A DNA stretch of 64,000 bases from assembly GCA_029983685.1 (NCBI GenBank), contig JASBZA010000006.1, positions 1-64,000 on the forward strand. Reading direction: 5' to 3'. Below are positions 53,656-62,957 of this stretch, one piece after another (position 1 is the first letter of the stretch; the number at the start of each line of letters is the position of its first letter). This stretch comes from Oscillospiraceae bacterium. Its GTDB lineage: Bacteria; Bacillota; Clostridia; Saccharofermentanales; Fastidiosipilaceae. Under the pieces are notes generated by a model that was given only the letters and a program-made list of their open reading frames with translations, searched no databases and was not told the DNA's origin. Both the position numbers and the translations under genes were made by a program.

Positions 53656-54622
53656 GATAGGTTTCCAGTATTTTTTTCAGCTTGTCCTTGTCCTTGGGCA
53701 GTAAAGGTTTTAAATAGCGGATAGCCTCTTCATTGGAAAGCTTTTGTTCAATCGAAAAGGAGTCGGTTGCCTGATTAGAAGGTAGCCGGCTTTTTTCATC
53801 CGGAGAAAGGGCGTAGGCTTCGGGCGTTGTGCCTAAAAGTTCCATAAAGGTTTCCCTCATATAGCGTAGGTCGGAAAAGCCCGCTAGGTAGGCCAAATCG
53901 GTCAGGCTGTATTTGCCTGTAATGAGCAGGTTCTGGGCCCGAATAAGACGATATTCCTTTACCAAGTGTTGGAAGGTCTTGTTGGTCTTTTCTTTTATAA
54001 AACGTGAGGTGTAGCTTAGAGAGAGGCCCTCGGCTTCGGCAAAATCTTGTAACCTTATAGGAAGTGTGTAGCCGTCCTGAATAAAATCCATCAGGCGAGA
54101 AATCCGGTCTGCTTCGGTTTTTTGCTTATAAGCTTCTTCAGGGCTCAGAAAACGATGGTCTATGTGTTGAATTAACTGGTCCATGATGAGATAAAAAAGA
54201 CTTATGGCAGAGAAGGGGTAGGTTTCTTCTTTTTGCACGTAAAGGATCGAGAAGGCCAAAATGAGGTCTCGCAAGTTTTCATAATAGGGGCCGTCTTCGG
54301 GACGAATAATGGTTTTATCGAAGTGGATATCCACCATGGCCGGAACTGTGTGGGTAAAAAGTGAAGGCGGAAATTGGATATAAAGGTTTAGGCAAGCCTC
54401 ATGAGGTGCATAGATTTCGTGAAGCTGGTTGGGATTTAAGAGAACGATATCGCCCGGGCGGATGCGCTGGTTTTGGCCCAGGATGGTCCAATCCGAACTT
54501 TCGTCCAAGCTCAAGCTCATCTCCAGAACATTATGAAAGTGTGGCATACGATAACGAATGCGGTTTAAGAAGACATTAATCTGAGCCTGGCGGCTATAGC
54601 CGATGACCTCAACTTCTTTCAC
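53627..54622 (-). CDS. AraC-family transcriptional regulator with C-terminal tail
   Basis: 331 residues. A cupin-like sensor (about 10-75: MPHFHNVLEMSLSL, IRPGDIVLLNPNQLHEIY) is followed by helical linker and a C-terminal AraC DNA-binding domain (about 180-275: FAEAEGLSLSYTSRFIKE, LTDLAYLAGFSDLRYMRETF). A tail of about 55 residues beyond the second HTH is unusual. The start is GTG with GGAGG seven bases upstream. It faces the pectinase gene across 361 bp and overlaps uidA at its 3' end, so it may regulate either. Confidence 0.9.
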   Translation of the reverse strand: MKEVEVIGYSRQAQINVFLNRIRYRMPHFHNVLEMSLSLDESSDWTILGQNQRIRPGDIVLLNPNQLHEIYAPHEACLNLYIQFPPSLFTHTVPAMVDIHFDKTIIRPEDGPYYENLRDLILAFSILYVQKEETYPFSAISLFYLIMDQLIQHIDHRFLSPEEAYKQKTEADRISRLMDFIQDGYTLPIRLQDFAEAEGLSLSYTSRFIKEKTNKTFQHLVKEYRLIRAQNLLITGKYSLTDLAYLAGFSDLRYMRETFMELLGTTPEAYALSPDEKSRLPSNQATDSFSIEQKLSNEEAIRYLKPLLPKDKDKLKKILETYLMPYSQNEG

Positions 54623-54983
54623 GAAAAAGCCTCCTTCCTCTTGTTTTCCTATAAAGCTTGATATTAGATATTGTATAGATAAGGCCGGGGATTGAAAACC
54701 TCAGGCATGGCTGGCCAAAGTGCGTCCGTGACTGTAACTCCGTCGATAATAGGCACTATCTTGCAAAGGTGTTCAGACAAAGAGAACAAAGCAAGATTAG
54801 AATTTCTGTACTAAATAGATAAAAGAATCATCTATATTTGCTAATACTCCTGTGCTTACTTAAAATTAGCCTATCTTGGCTACAAATTTTCTTGTTTTAT
54901 CTATCAAACGTTTTCAAATGCTTGAGAAAACTAAAGGCAGATAAGCAGAGATATTTTGCCGATTTGAAAGAAGAGGGGTTTTC
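54623..54983. promoter_or_regulatory. Divergent promoter region between AraC regulator and pectinase
   Basis: 361 bases without a gene. It is A+T-rich toward the pectinase side. On the minus strand, TTGAAAACGTTTGAT (54903-54917) matches a catabolite-responsive element (cre) at all but one fixed position, about 67 bp before the pectinase ATG. GGTTTTC and AGAGGGG act as ribosome site region. No small ORF is convincing. Confidence 0.45.
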
Positions 54984-57900
54984 ATGAGAACAGTTTCCAA
55001 GAGGTTATTTAGTATCTGCCTGGTTTTTTCACTCTTGTTTAGCTTAGGACCGAAAACGGTCTTAAGAGGAGAGGGGACAGAAAGTGTAGATACATCAGTT
55101 GTGGAAGAAGCTGAAGTAGGAGAAACAAATGTAAGTCTTGAGAAGGCAACCGACCTACTTTTAGACGACAGCTCCAGGACATTCGATGTTTGGGATTTCG
55201 GAGGAGAACAGTTTTCGAGTTTTGAAAATCACACCTATCGTAATAAACTGAATGTTGACTTGATTAACTCTAAATTTGACAGTGAGCCCGGGACCGGCGG
55301 TGTGAATATCAAAGAGGATTTGATATTTCTTGGTGATGACGGACAGGAAGAATTGGTTTTCCGTACCGGCGGTAAAAGCAATCACAGGCTTCGCACTACC
55401 AATAAGGCCATTACACGCTATGATGAGAAGGATAAGAAGAATGCAGCCAACTCTACAATGATCTACAAGGGCTTTGTTTATTCCAATGCAGGCAAAAATC
55501 CGGATGCGCGTTTTGAAATAGATGTCAAGGCCGGCGACCGGGTTATTTGGGCCATCGGCAGTAATGGCGGTGATTCCAATATTGTTTGGGAATCTCCTTC
55601 AGGCGTTAAAGATGAGAAAGTGTTTACGTCAGGTAGTAAGGCAGAAGAAATGCTTTTCTATGCAGCCGAGGATGGTGTTTATTCTCTATATTCTACAAAT
55701 GAAAAAATTGTTGTGGCACGTGTTTTACGTGAAAGACCTGCTGTAAAAACCATAGAAGGTGAGCTGGTTGCACCGGTTGGTTTTCCGGCAAGTGGAGCCT
55801 CATTGATTTTCACGAACACGGATTCCAAGGCGCAAATCGAGTCAGAAGTAAGTGATAATAAATTTTCGGCTAATTTATCCGCTACCTATTCTTATGAAAT
55901 AAATCTTGAAGGAGCCAATGGTTACATTGTAAAGTCTCCGGAAATCTTTACTGTTTCGGAAAATAATAATGCGCTTGAGGTAGAGGTGGTACCGGTTGAT
56001 TTGGTAAATGTCAAAGGCAGCTTTAAGAATATTGATTCTGAAACTTTAGGACGCATAGAGTTACACTTGGATTCTGATGGCGTTTATCAGCCGGAGGTTA
56101 CACTTGATCGAGAGACGGCTGAATTCTCGGCTAGATTAGAGATAGGGGTGGAATACCGTTTAACGACTGTTGGAGCGGAAGATTATACCCTTGCCCAAGA
56201 TACTATTACTGTTAGCGAAGATAGCACGCAGGATATTGTCTTTGTAAAAAAACCGACTTACCCGATTGCTATTTCCATTGAAGGCGCACCTTTATCGTCT
56301 ACCTCAGACGTTCAAATTGTATTCAGCCGAGTGAATCCTGCTGACGGAACCGTAGTCGAGCCTTACATTTATAGTTTTACAGGTGTTGAAAATATCGAAC
56401 TACGAGATGGTCAATATAAGGTGGAGGCAATGCTTAACGGATATGAACAAAATCTCACACCTGACTTGAAGGTAATGGGGGGCGGTGTGTCATTAACCTT
56501 ATCTTTTACAAATAATCAGGTCGAACCGGTCTCCTATCGCTCCACTTTAGAAGTTGGTGAAAACAAGGAATTTAAGACGATTAACGCTGCCTTAGACGAA
56601 GTCAGGAAGATGGTTCGTTCGAAGTCCGATTCTGTTACCATCTCTATTGATCCCGGTAACTATGAAGAAATGCTTGTTATTGACATGGAAAATATCCATC
56701 TTAAGAACAGTGCAGTCAATCCCGGAACTAAACTCTCTAACGAAGGTCGTGATATCGGCGCTAATGCCGTACGTATTACTTCTTACTATGGCCATGGATT
56801 TAGCTATTACAGTATGGACAAAGACTGTAAATATAGTGAAGCCTTATTGGCAGCTAATAAGGCCAACGGTTACGCATCCTACGAAAATCCGGGAGCGGGA
56901 ACAACGGACGGAAGTTATTGGAATGCCACGGTTGTTGTTACCGCATCGAATGTGAGTGCCACGGATATTATCTTCGAAAATTCTTTCAATCAATATGTTT
57001 CCAAAAAAGCTGCTGAAGATGTAATGGTTCCTCAGTCCGGTGCCAGACAAGGTGCTGTTCCCAGAGCGGACTTAGAAGAAGGGTCGGTAGAGGTACAGGA
57101 TAAAGCGTACGTTGAACGCGCAGCGGCTTTGGCCATACAGAATGATTTACATTCTATTAAATTTGATGGCTGTAAGTTTATTGGCCGCCAAGATACGCTT
57201 TATGGTGGCAGAAATACCTATGTGACTTTCAAAAATAGTTCAGTTTACGGCAGTACGGATTTCATCTTTGGCCCCATGATTGCGATTTTTGACCATTGTG
57301 ATTTGGTCTTAAATACCAGTGATGATAAAAATGATGTGGCCTATATTACTGCAGCTCAGCAAGACGAAGGCCGAGGCTATCTCATGGATACATGCCACAT
57401 TCGTTCTGCAATCCCCGGTCTGGAAACGGCATCACAATATCCGTCTAAGCCGGGCTACCTTGGACGCCCCTGGAAAGCGAACAGCTCTGAAGTTGTTTTC
57501 TATAACACCACTATAGATGCAGCCGATTCACACTGGTGGGACAATCCTGAAATCAAAGAGCCTTCTCGTTCCTTGATTATTGCTGAAGGCTGGACCGATA
57601 CATTAGGTGGTGAGTCAGCTAGAATGCAGGAATACGGTACGACTGAATTAGCAGAAGATTTTGTTGCAGAACGTGTCGGATGGGCCCAGGTCTTGTCTGA
57701 ACCTGTCATGACAGACGGTGTTGCCATTTCTCAAGAGGCATTCATGCCTGACTTTGATACGGAGGCAAGGCAATGGAACTTCGCTGCATTCGGCTCCGGC
57801 ACCGATACTAAAAATAACGGCTTCGAAGGCGATTTAGAAACAGGCTTAACCCTCTTTTCCCAAAAGGGCAAAGGCAAGATTGTGCCTGCCTCTACCGATG

Positions 57901-60731
57901 GTCTGGCTTTTTATTACACCAAGATCGATCCCCTCACCGAAAACTTTACCTTGTCTGCCGATGTCGAAGTTTTGGAGTGGACCTATTCTAATGGGCAAGA
58001 GGGCTTTGGCCTCATGGCTGCAGACCGAATCGGAGAGCACGGCAATAGCGCTTCTTTCTGGAACAACTCTTATATGAACCTTATCTCCAAGGTCGAATAC
58101 CATTGGGATAAGGCGGAAGAAAAAGTCTCGAATATAGGCGATAAATATGCCATGCGTCTAGGCCTCGGTTCTCAAGAAAAGACGGGTGTGACCCTCGAGA
58201 ATTTGGCCAATGATATAACAGCAAAAGCATTCAAGTCGACCATGCTTCCCTTAGACACATCACTTGCCCGAAACGGCATGGCTCCTAAGACCTACAACCT
58301 GGTCGGAAACTGTACGAACGGTACAGGCTTCCCCGATTACAATCCGCAAACGACTTTCCGTTTGACCTTGCAGCGTAATAACACCGGTTACTTCCTCTCT
58401 TACACGGATCAGACAGGCCGAGAAACCATCAATAAGTATTATAGAGACGGAGAAGACCAGCTGACAGTCTTGGATGCGTCTAATATTTATGTAGGATTCT
58501 TCGCGTCCCGTAACTCCAAGATTAAAATCAGCAATGTGAGCTTTGAAACGATCCATCCGGCCAAGGATGCACCGGCTGAAGAAAGACCTATGGAAACAGT
58601 CGAGCCGAACTATACTATCGAGTCGGCCTCAACGGCTAACAAGGCGTCTTATGAAATGGTCTTCTACGGTAATGCTGACGGTCTTTTGACAATAGAAGAT
58701 GCCAAGACAGGCCGTATTTTGGCCCAAGATTTGCCTGTAGAGGCAGGAAGCAAGTTCCGTCAAAACCTGACCCTTCAAGAAGGGCAGAACACTTTCCATC
58801 TTACCTTTACGCCGAATCCGGATTTTAAGATTGATGAGCATACGGTTTTGTCTACTTATGACAGTAAGACCTTAACCCACAATGTCTACCTGGCAGACCA
58901 AGGCAGGGATATTGTTTATATCGGCCCCGAAGGTACAAAAGCGGGTGATGGGAGCAGACAAAATCCTCTTGACATTTATACGGCTGTAAATAGCGCAAGA
59001 CCGGGCCAGAAATTGGTCTTAATAGAAGGCCACTACCTGCTGGATAAGACTGTTCGAATGGAAAGAGGCATGGACGGTGAAGCGGATCGGGAGATCATCC
59101 TTATGGCAGACCCTAAGACTTCCACCAGGCCGGTTCTGGACTTCCAAGAAAAATCCGCAGGTTTGGTCTTAGGGTCCAGCTACTGGGTCCTCCAAGGCTT
59201 CGATGTTACACGTTCTTCAGCAGGTCAGAAGGGTGTGCAGGTCTCCGGCCATTACAACCTTTTAGACAATCTTCATACGTATAGGAACGGCAATACCGGT
59301 ATCCAGATTAGCCGCCTCATGGGTTCGGATACGAACGAAGAATGGCCTTCTTATAACCTGGTCTTGAACTGCACGTCTTATCTTAACGCCGACCCCGGAT
59401 ACGAAGATGCAGACGGTTTTGCGGCTAAGCTGACCATTGGTGAAGGCAACGTTTTTGACGGCTGTATCGCGGCTTACAATGCGGATGACGGTTGGGACCT
59501 CTTTGCTAAGGTTGAGACGGGTCCTATCGGCAAGGTGGTTATTAAGAATTCACTAGCCTATAAGAACGGCTACGACCTTGGTCCCGACGGCGAGGAAATT
59601 GTTGCCGGAAACGGTAACGGCTTCAAGATGGGCGGGTCCTCCATCACGGGATACCATGAACTGCATAACAGTATCGCCTTTGCCAATAAGGCCAAAGGTA
59701 TCGACTCGAATAGCTGTCCCGACATTCAAGTTTGGAACAGCACGTCTTATAACAATGAGTCTTATAACGTGGCATTTTATACGAACGATGCCAATAAGAC
59801 GGATTTTGCGGCCCAAGGCATTCTGTCTTACAAAGATAGTAATTTAGTGGCAGAAAACATTAGCCTTAAGACTGGTCAAGACACGGCCAAAGTCCAAGGC
59901 GACAGCAATTACTACTTAAACTACTATGATCAAACCGGTCAATCCAAGAATCAATCCGGGAAAATCGTAACATCCGATTGGTTTGTAAACCTGGATATGA
60001 ATAAGGCTATCCATGGCGGCATCGGTCGTAATGCCGACGGTTCTATTCATATGAACGGTTTCCTAGAGCTTAGTGCGAAAGCCGCAGAAAACACAGGTGC
60101 CAGAATCGGCCAAACTCCAAGCCCGGTTTTCGATTTGCCAGAAGATCTTCACTGGGAAGATACAGGGGAAGAGGGACAGACCCCAAGCCCGGTCTTAGAA
60201 TTGCTAGAAAATCTTCACTGGGAAGAGACCGGTACAAGGGCTTGGATCTCGGGGGACGGAGACTATGTCGTTAAGGCTAATGGTGAATTGGAAAATCTTT
60301 TATCTGTTCGCTTCGGCGATAACATCCTTTATTCCAAAGAAGCGGGAAGTTCTTATGAAACATCTGATTACAAATTGGAGAAGGGCAGTACGATTCTGAC
60401 GCTAAAGGAAGATTTCTTAAAGAAACAAAAGCCGGCTTCTTACCGCTTGACCATGGAATTTGCTACAGGTGATACGGTTGAAGACGGCACATTGGTCCTA
60501 TCCATTGATATTGCCGCAGAGCCGGAAGAAAGCACCGGAAAACCCACATCCGAGAGTTCCGGATCTGTAAAGAACCCATCCGAAATGACTCCGTCTGAAA
60601 CACACAAGTCAGGGGATGAGACCGCTGTCACGGGTGAAACATCTTTGTTTGTGATTGGATTTGGAACGGGGTTAATCTTTCTTGCTGCTGCCGTCTTAGG
60701 CGTTAGAAGAAGAGAAAAAGACAAGTCTTAA
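54984..60731 (+). CDS. Secreted bifunctional pectin methylesterase (CE8) - pectate lyase (PL9)
   Basis: 1915 residues with a signal peptide (about 1-30). Beta-sandwich/carboxypeptidase-regulatory-like domains span about 60-510. CE8 (about 520-890) has Gln736/Asp737 (RQDTLY), Asp759 (TDFIFG) and Arg828 (LGRPWK), spaced as in known pectin methylesterases. A beta-sandwich region follows (930-1300). PL9 (about 1309-1670) has calcium ligands Asp1477, Asp1501, Asp1502, Asp1505 and the likely catalytic Lys1548 (GNGFKMGG). Asp1477-Asp1501-Asp1505 spacing equals that of Pel9A. The C-terminal Ser/Thr linker and membrane helix (about 1884-1906) with basic tail anchor it; TGETS precedes the helix but no true LPXTG. 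It would de-esterify and cleave pectin at the cell surface. Confidence 0.93.
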   Translation: MRTVSKRLFSICLVFSLLFSLGPKTVLRGEGTESVDTSVVEEAEVGETNVSLEKATDLLLDDSSRTFDVWDFGGEQFSSFENHTYRNKLNVDLINSKFDSEPGTGGVNIKEDLIFLGDDGQEELVFRTGGKSNHRLRTTNKAITRYDEKDKKNAANSTMIYKGFVYSNAGKNPDARFEIDVKAGDRVIWAIGSNGGDSNIVWESPSGVKDEKVFTSGSKAEEMLFYAAEDGVYSLYSTNEKIVVARVLRERPAVKTIEGELVAPVGFPASGASLIFTNTDSKAQIESEVSDNKFSANLSATYSYEINLEGANGYIVKSPEIFTVSENNNALEVEVVPVDLVNVKGSFKNIDSETLGRIELHLDSDGVYQPEVTLDRETAEFSARLEIGVEYRLTTVGAEDYTLAQDTITVSEDSTQDIVFVKKPTYPIAISIEGAPLSSTSDVQIVFSRVNPADGTVVEPYIYSFTGVENIELRDGQYKVEAMLNGYEQNLTPDLKVMGGGVSLTLSFTNNQVEPVSYRSTLEVGENKEFKTINAALDEVRKMVRSKSDSVTISIDPGNYEEMLVIDMENIHLKNSAVNPGTKLSNEGRDIGANAVRITSYYGHGFSYYSMDKDCKYSEALLAANKANGYASYENPGAGTTDGSYWNATVVVTASNVSATDIIFENSFNQYVSKKAAEDVMVPQSGARQGAVPRADLEEGSVEVQDKAYVERAAALAIQNDLHSIKFDGCKFIGRQDTLYGGRNTYVTFKNSSVYGSTDFIFGPMIAIFDHCDLVLNTSDDKNDVAYITAAQQDEGRGYLMDTCHIRSAIPGLETASQYPSKPGYLGRPWKANSSEVVFYNTTIDAADSHWWDNPEIKEPSRSLIIAEGWTDTLGGESARMQEYGTTELAEDFVAERVGWAQVLSEPVMTDGVAISQEAFMPDFDTEARQWNFAAFGSGTDTKNNGFEGDLETGLTLFSQKGKGKIVPASTDGLAFYYTKIDPLTENFTLSADVEVLEWTYSNGQEGFGLMAADRIGEHGNSASFWNNSYMNLISKVEYHWDKAEEKVSNIGDKYAMRLGLGSQEKTGVTLENLANDITAKAFKSTMLPLDTSLARNGMAPKTYNLVGNCTNGTGFPDYNPQTTFRLTLQRNNTGYFLSYTDQTGRETINKYYRDGEDQLTVLDASNIYVGFFASRNSKIKISNVSFETIHPAKDAPAEERPMETVEPNYTIESASTANKASYEMVFYGNADGLLTIEDAKTGRILAQDLPVEAGSKFRQNLTLQEGQNTFHLTFTPNPDFKIDEHTVLSTYDSKTLTHNVYLADQGRDIVYIGPEGTKAGDGSRQNPLDIYTAVNSARPGQKLVLIEGHYLLDKTVRMERGMDGEADREIILMADPKTSTRPVLDFQEKSAGLVLGSSYWVLQGFDVTRSSAGQKGVQVSGHYNLLDNLHTYRNGNTGIQISRLMGSDTNEEWPSYNLVLNCTSYLNADPGYEDADGFAAKLTIGEGNVFDGCIAAYNADDGWDLFAKVETGPIGKVVIKNSLAYKNGYDLGPDGEEIVAGNGNGFKMGGSSITGYHELHNSIAFANKAKGIDSNSCPDIQVWNSTSYNNESYNVAFYTNDANKTDFAAQGILSYKDSNLVAENISLKTGQDTAKVQGDSNYYLNYYDQTGQSKNQSGKIVTSDWFVNLDMNKAIHGGIGRNADGSIHMNGFLELSAKAAENTGARIGQTPSPVFDLPEDLHWEDTGEEGQTPSPVLELLENLHWEETGTRAWISGDGDYVVKANGELENLLSVRFGDNILYSKEAGSSYETSDYKLEKGSTILTLKEDFLKKQKPASYRLTMEFATGDTVEDGTLVLSIDIAAEPEESTGKPTSESSGSVKNPSEMTPSETHKSGDETAVTGETSLFVIGFGTGLIFLAAAVLGVRRREKDKS
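60111..60237 (+). repeat. 66-bp tandem duplication between PL9 and C-terminal region
   Basis: Two copies with a 66-bp period (60111-60176, 60177-about 60237) encode QTPSP followed by LHWE units 22 residues long. They have diverged at several codons, so the duplication is not very recent. It probably lengthens a linker. Confidence 0.8.
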
Positions 60732-60765
60732 GAAAAATTACCCATGACACAGCTGTAGTATTTAG

Positions 60766-60795
60766 AGGGCTATCGTGTGAGATGGCCCTTTACTT
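60766..60795 (+). terminator. Terminator after the pectinase gene
   Basis: AGGGCTATC and GATGGCCCT form a 9-bp stem with a 6-base loop, followed by TTTACTT. A perfect TATAAT (60799-60804) just downstream may be the -10 of the next gene. Confidence 0.7.
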
Positions 60796-60855
60796 GCTTA
60801 TAATGCGGATAATGCTAATATTACGTTTGAGTTAAATGAACGATGAGGTGTTTAC

Positions 60856-61950
60856 ATGTTTCATCATAAGTTGAAAAAAACAGGTCTTAAAACGGCAGCC
60901 CTAATGCTTGCGGCTGTCGTATCCTTAGGAACTTTAAGCGCTTGCGGTAAGAAAACCAAGCCTAGTGAGAGCGAAGCAACTTCGTCCGAGACAACCCTTC
61001 ACTCGGAAACGACAAAGGCTCCGACTCAGAGTGAAACAGCAGCTCCTACGACGACTAAGAACGAAGAAGCGGTCACTTTGAAGAGTGCGGAAGGTGATGA
61101 GGGGACCTTTATCGGCGTCATGATCGATAACCACCCCGACGCAAGACAGCAGGCCGGCCTCAATGAAGCCGACTACGTTTTCGAGTTCTGGGTAGAAGGA
61201 ACCTATACGCGTTATTTGGCCATGTTCTATTCGCAAAAGCCGGAACATATCGGACCGGTACGTTCGGCCAGGCCCTACTTTATCGAGCGTATGCAGGAGT
61301 TTGATCCGCTCTATGTCCATGTCGGCGGTTCCAGCCATGCGACGCAGATTTTAAGGGACGGAGCCTACCGTGACGTTGACGGCATGTATACGTCATCCGA
61401 TGTGATGTGGCGTAATAACTCCACCGGTAAGTGGGCACCTCATAATGTTTATGCGTCTTGGGAAACTTTGATGGATTATGCCCAGATTACAGGTATGGCA
61501 GAGCCTAGTCAATTCACACCCTATTCTTATCATTCAGAAGCTAAAGTGCCTAATGGTACCAAAGCATCTTCCGTAGACGTTCAGGCGACCCCGGGCCTTC
61601 TCAACACGTTTGTATTTGACCCTCAGACAGGTGCCATGCATCTTTATCGTAATGAAGAATTGGCTCTGGATGAATACTCTAATGAAGCAATTGAAATCCA
61701 GAATCTCATTATCCAATTTGCCGTTTATGGCCACGATGAAGTTAATCCCAATGTCAGGGCGGTTAAGCAAGTAGGATCGGGTGAAGGCTTTTACTATTGT
61801 AGGGGTCAATATGTGCCCATCACCTGGTCTAAAGAAGATGAAAACGCTCCCACACTTTACTTTAAGAACGGAGAGCCTTTGGTTCTAAACCCCGGTCTCA
61901 CTTGGGTTTCAGTAGTGGATGAAGGTTCAGATATAGATTTTATTTCTTAG
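60856..61950 (+). CDS. YerB-like DUF3048 lipoprotein
   Basis: 364 residues. The lipoprotein signal ends at TLSAC with Cys30, followed by a Ser/Thr/Glu linker (about 33-70). The body has the DUF3048 features VMIDNHPDARQQAGLNEAD, GPVRSARPYFI and VGGSSHATQIL, and near the end the YYCRGQYVPITWSKED block. Bacillus YerB is the named relative; its function is not established. The protein should lie outside the membrane. Flanked by its own terminator, so it is a single-gene unit. Confidence 0.93.
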   Translation: MFHHKLKKTGLKTAALMLAAVVSLGTLSACGKKTKPSESEATSSETTLHSETTKAPTQSETAAPTTTKNEEAVTLKSAEGDEGTFIGVMIDNHPDARQQAGLNEADYVFEFWVEGTYTRYLAMFYSQKPEHIGPVRSARPYFIERMQEFDPLYVHVGGSSHATQILRDGAYRDVDGMYTSSDVMWRNNSTGKWAPHNVYASWETLMDYAQITGMAEPSQFTPYSYHSEAKVPNGTKASSVDVQATPGLLNTFVFDPQTGAMHLYRNEELALDEYSNEAIEIQNLIIQFAVYGHDEVNPNVRAVKQVGSGEGFYYCRGQYVPITWSKEDENAPTLYFKNGEPLVLNPGLTWVSVVDEGSDIDFIS

Positions 61951-61960
61951 AACTAAAGAA

Positions 61961-61987
61961 GGGCCCGGCTTAACCGGGCCCTAATTT
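61961..61987 (+). terminator. Terminator after the DUF3048 gene
   Basis: GGGCCCGG (61961-61968) and CCGGGCCC (61974-61981) pair perfectly around CTTAA, followed by TAATTT. Confidence 0.8.
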
Positions 61988-62077
61988 GTAGGATACACGC
62001 CCTCACGGTAGTTTCCAATAAGGCAGTATGAGAATAATACTGGCATAGGGTAGCTGTCGTACAGGAGTGCGACAAGA

Positions 62078-62125
62078 AAAAAGGCGATACTTGGTTTTCA
62101 TAACCAGGTATTGCCTTTTTCTATC
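62078..62125 (+). terminator. Strong hairpin with U-run at the left side of the mobile region
   Basis: Arms 62078-62096 and 62102-62120 pair over 19 positions with two G-U pairs, loop of 5 bases, then a T-run. It lies just before tnpV and may insulate the island from the DUF3048 gene or act as a leader terminator. Confidence 0.7.
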
Positions 62126-62162
62126 TTAAACAGAATGTTTGAATCTTATTGGAGGTACATAT

Positions 62163-62525
62163 ATGCAGGAACTGAACTATATCCGTTGCGGTGATTACTA
62201 TATTCCCGATATTCGTGTGACAGAGGAAAACAGACCTATTGGTCGGTTGGGGCGCTTGCACAGAGATTACATCAAGAACCATAACCCCATCCGTTTCAAT
62301 GATCTTTGTCTCAGTGTGAATTATGGATATATCTGGCTAATTTTGAATGAGCAAGCGCAAGCCCGCCTTGAATTTATCATTGAGCAGATGAAAGCTACTG
62401 AGGGCGTAACAGAGGGCATGAAGCAGCAAGATCAGATGGCATGGGTTGGAGCCATGAATAGCATCCGCAAGCGTGCAGAAGAAATTGTTCTGCGTGAGAT
62501 GATCTACGAGGAGGATGCGGTATGA
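62163..62525 (+). CDS. tnpV: TnpV-family transposon-encoded protein
   Basis: 120 residues. The pattern RPIGRLGRLHRDYIKNHNPIRFNDL, LNEQAQARLEFIIEQMKATEGVTE and NSIRKRAEEIVLREMIYE matches the TnpV proteins carried by mobilisable and conjugative transposons of Clostridia. Its function is unknown. The ATG at 62163 has GGAGG upstream (62151-62155); the in-frame ATG at 62139 lacks one. The stop region overlaps the next gene start (TATGAG at 62521). Confidence 0.87.
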   Translation: MQELNYIRCGDYYIPDIRVTEENRPIGRLGRLHRDYIKNHNPIRFNDLCLSVNYGYIWLILNEQAQARLEFIIEQMKATEGVTEGMKQQDQMAWVGAMNSIRKRAEEIVLREMIYEEDAV

Positions 62526-62781
62526 GAATCCTTGAAGAATTTTGGTATGCAATATCGAGACCACAGAATACGACACTTCCTCTAAGGAGTACAAGAAGTT
62601 GTTGGAGCTCATCTGTAGGAACGAAGAAAAACTACGGGACACTATGACAGATGAGCAGAAAGAACTGTTTGAGAAATATATTGATTGTGTGCGAGAAAAT
62701 CAAACCATTACAGACTGTTTGATTTTCCAGAATGGCTTTAAGCTGGGCGTAAGGATGATGTTGGAAGTCATGGAAGAATAA
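62522..62781 (+). pseudogene. Frameshifted DUF6809-like small protein gene
   Basis: The ATG at 62522 opens MRILEEFWYA, the start expected of this small family linked to clostridial transposons (MRILEELWYGNI-type). The rest of the family sequence (NIETTEYDTSSKEYKKLLEL to the end MMLEVMEE, through 62781) is in another frame. Restoring one G near 62548 (TGGTATGGCAAT in place of TGGTATGCAAT) joins the two into one protein of about 86 residues. It is therefore a one-base deletion or an assembly error. The open part alone would need a TTG at 62542 without a ribosome site. Confidence 0.75.
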
Positions 62782-62797
62782 CCAGATATTAAATCAT

Positions 62798-62826
62798 GCC
62801 CCCATCGGTTGCATTGATGGGGGGGC
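62798..62826. terminator. Hairpin after the frameshifted gene
   Basis: CCCCCATC (62799-62806) pairs with GATGGGGG (62816-62823) around a 9-base loop. No U-run follows, so terminator function is uncertain. Confidence 0.45.
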
Positions 62827-62957
62827 TATTACCTATAGCGAGGCAAATTTACCTCATTATACTAAACGGAAAACTCACGATTTTAGGAGAAGAACTTAAA
62901 AAAAGAGGAAACTATGCTACAATTAATTATAATTATAACTTTGGACGGAGAGGTGCT

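Noticed and set aside
54623..54983. Possible small RNA or riboswitch in the 361-bp divergent region
   Set aside because: No terminator-like hairpin with U-run and no known riboswitch core was found by eye; promoter and cre elements explain the space well enough.
62796..62957. N-terminal extension of the small HTH protein
   Set aside because: The extra 54 codons cross a hairpin, have no ribosome site and no domain similarity; the ATG at 62958 has a good site.
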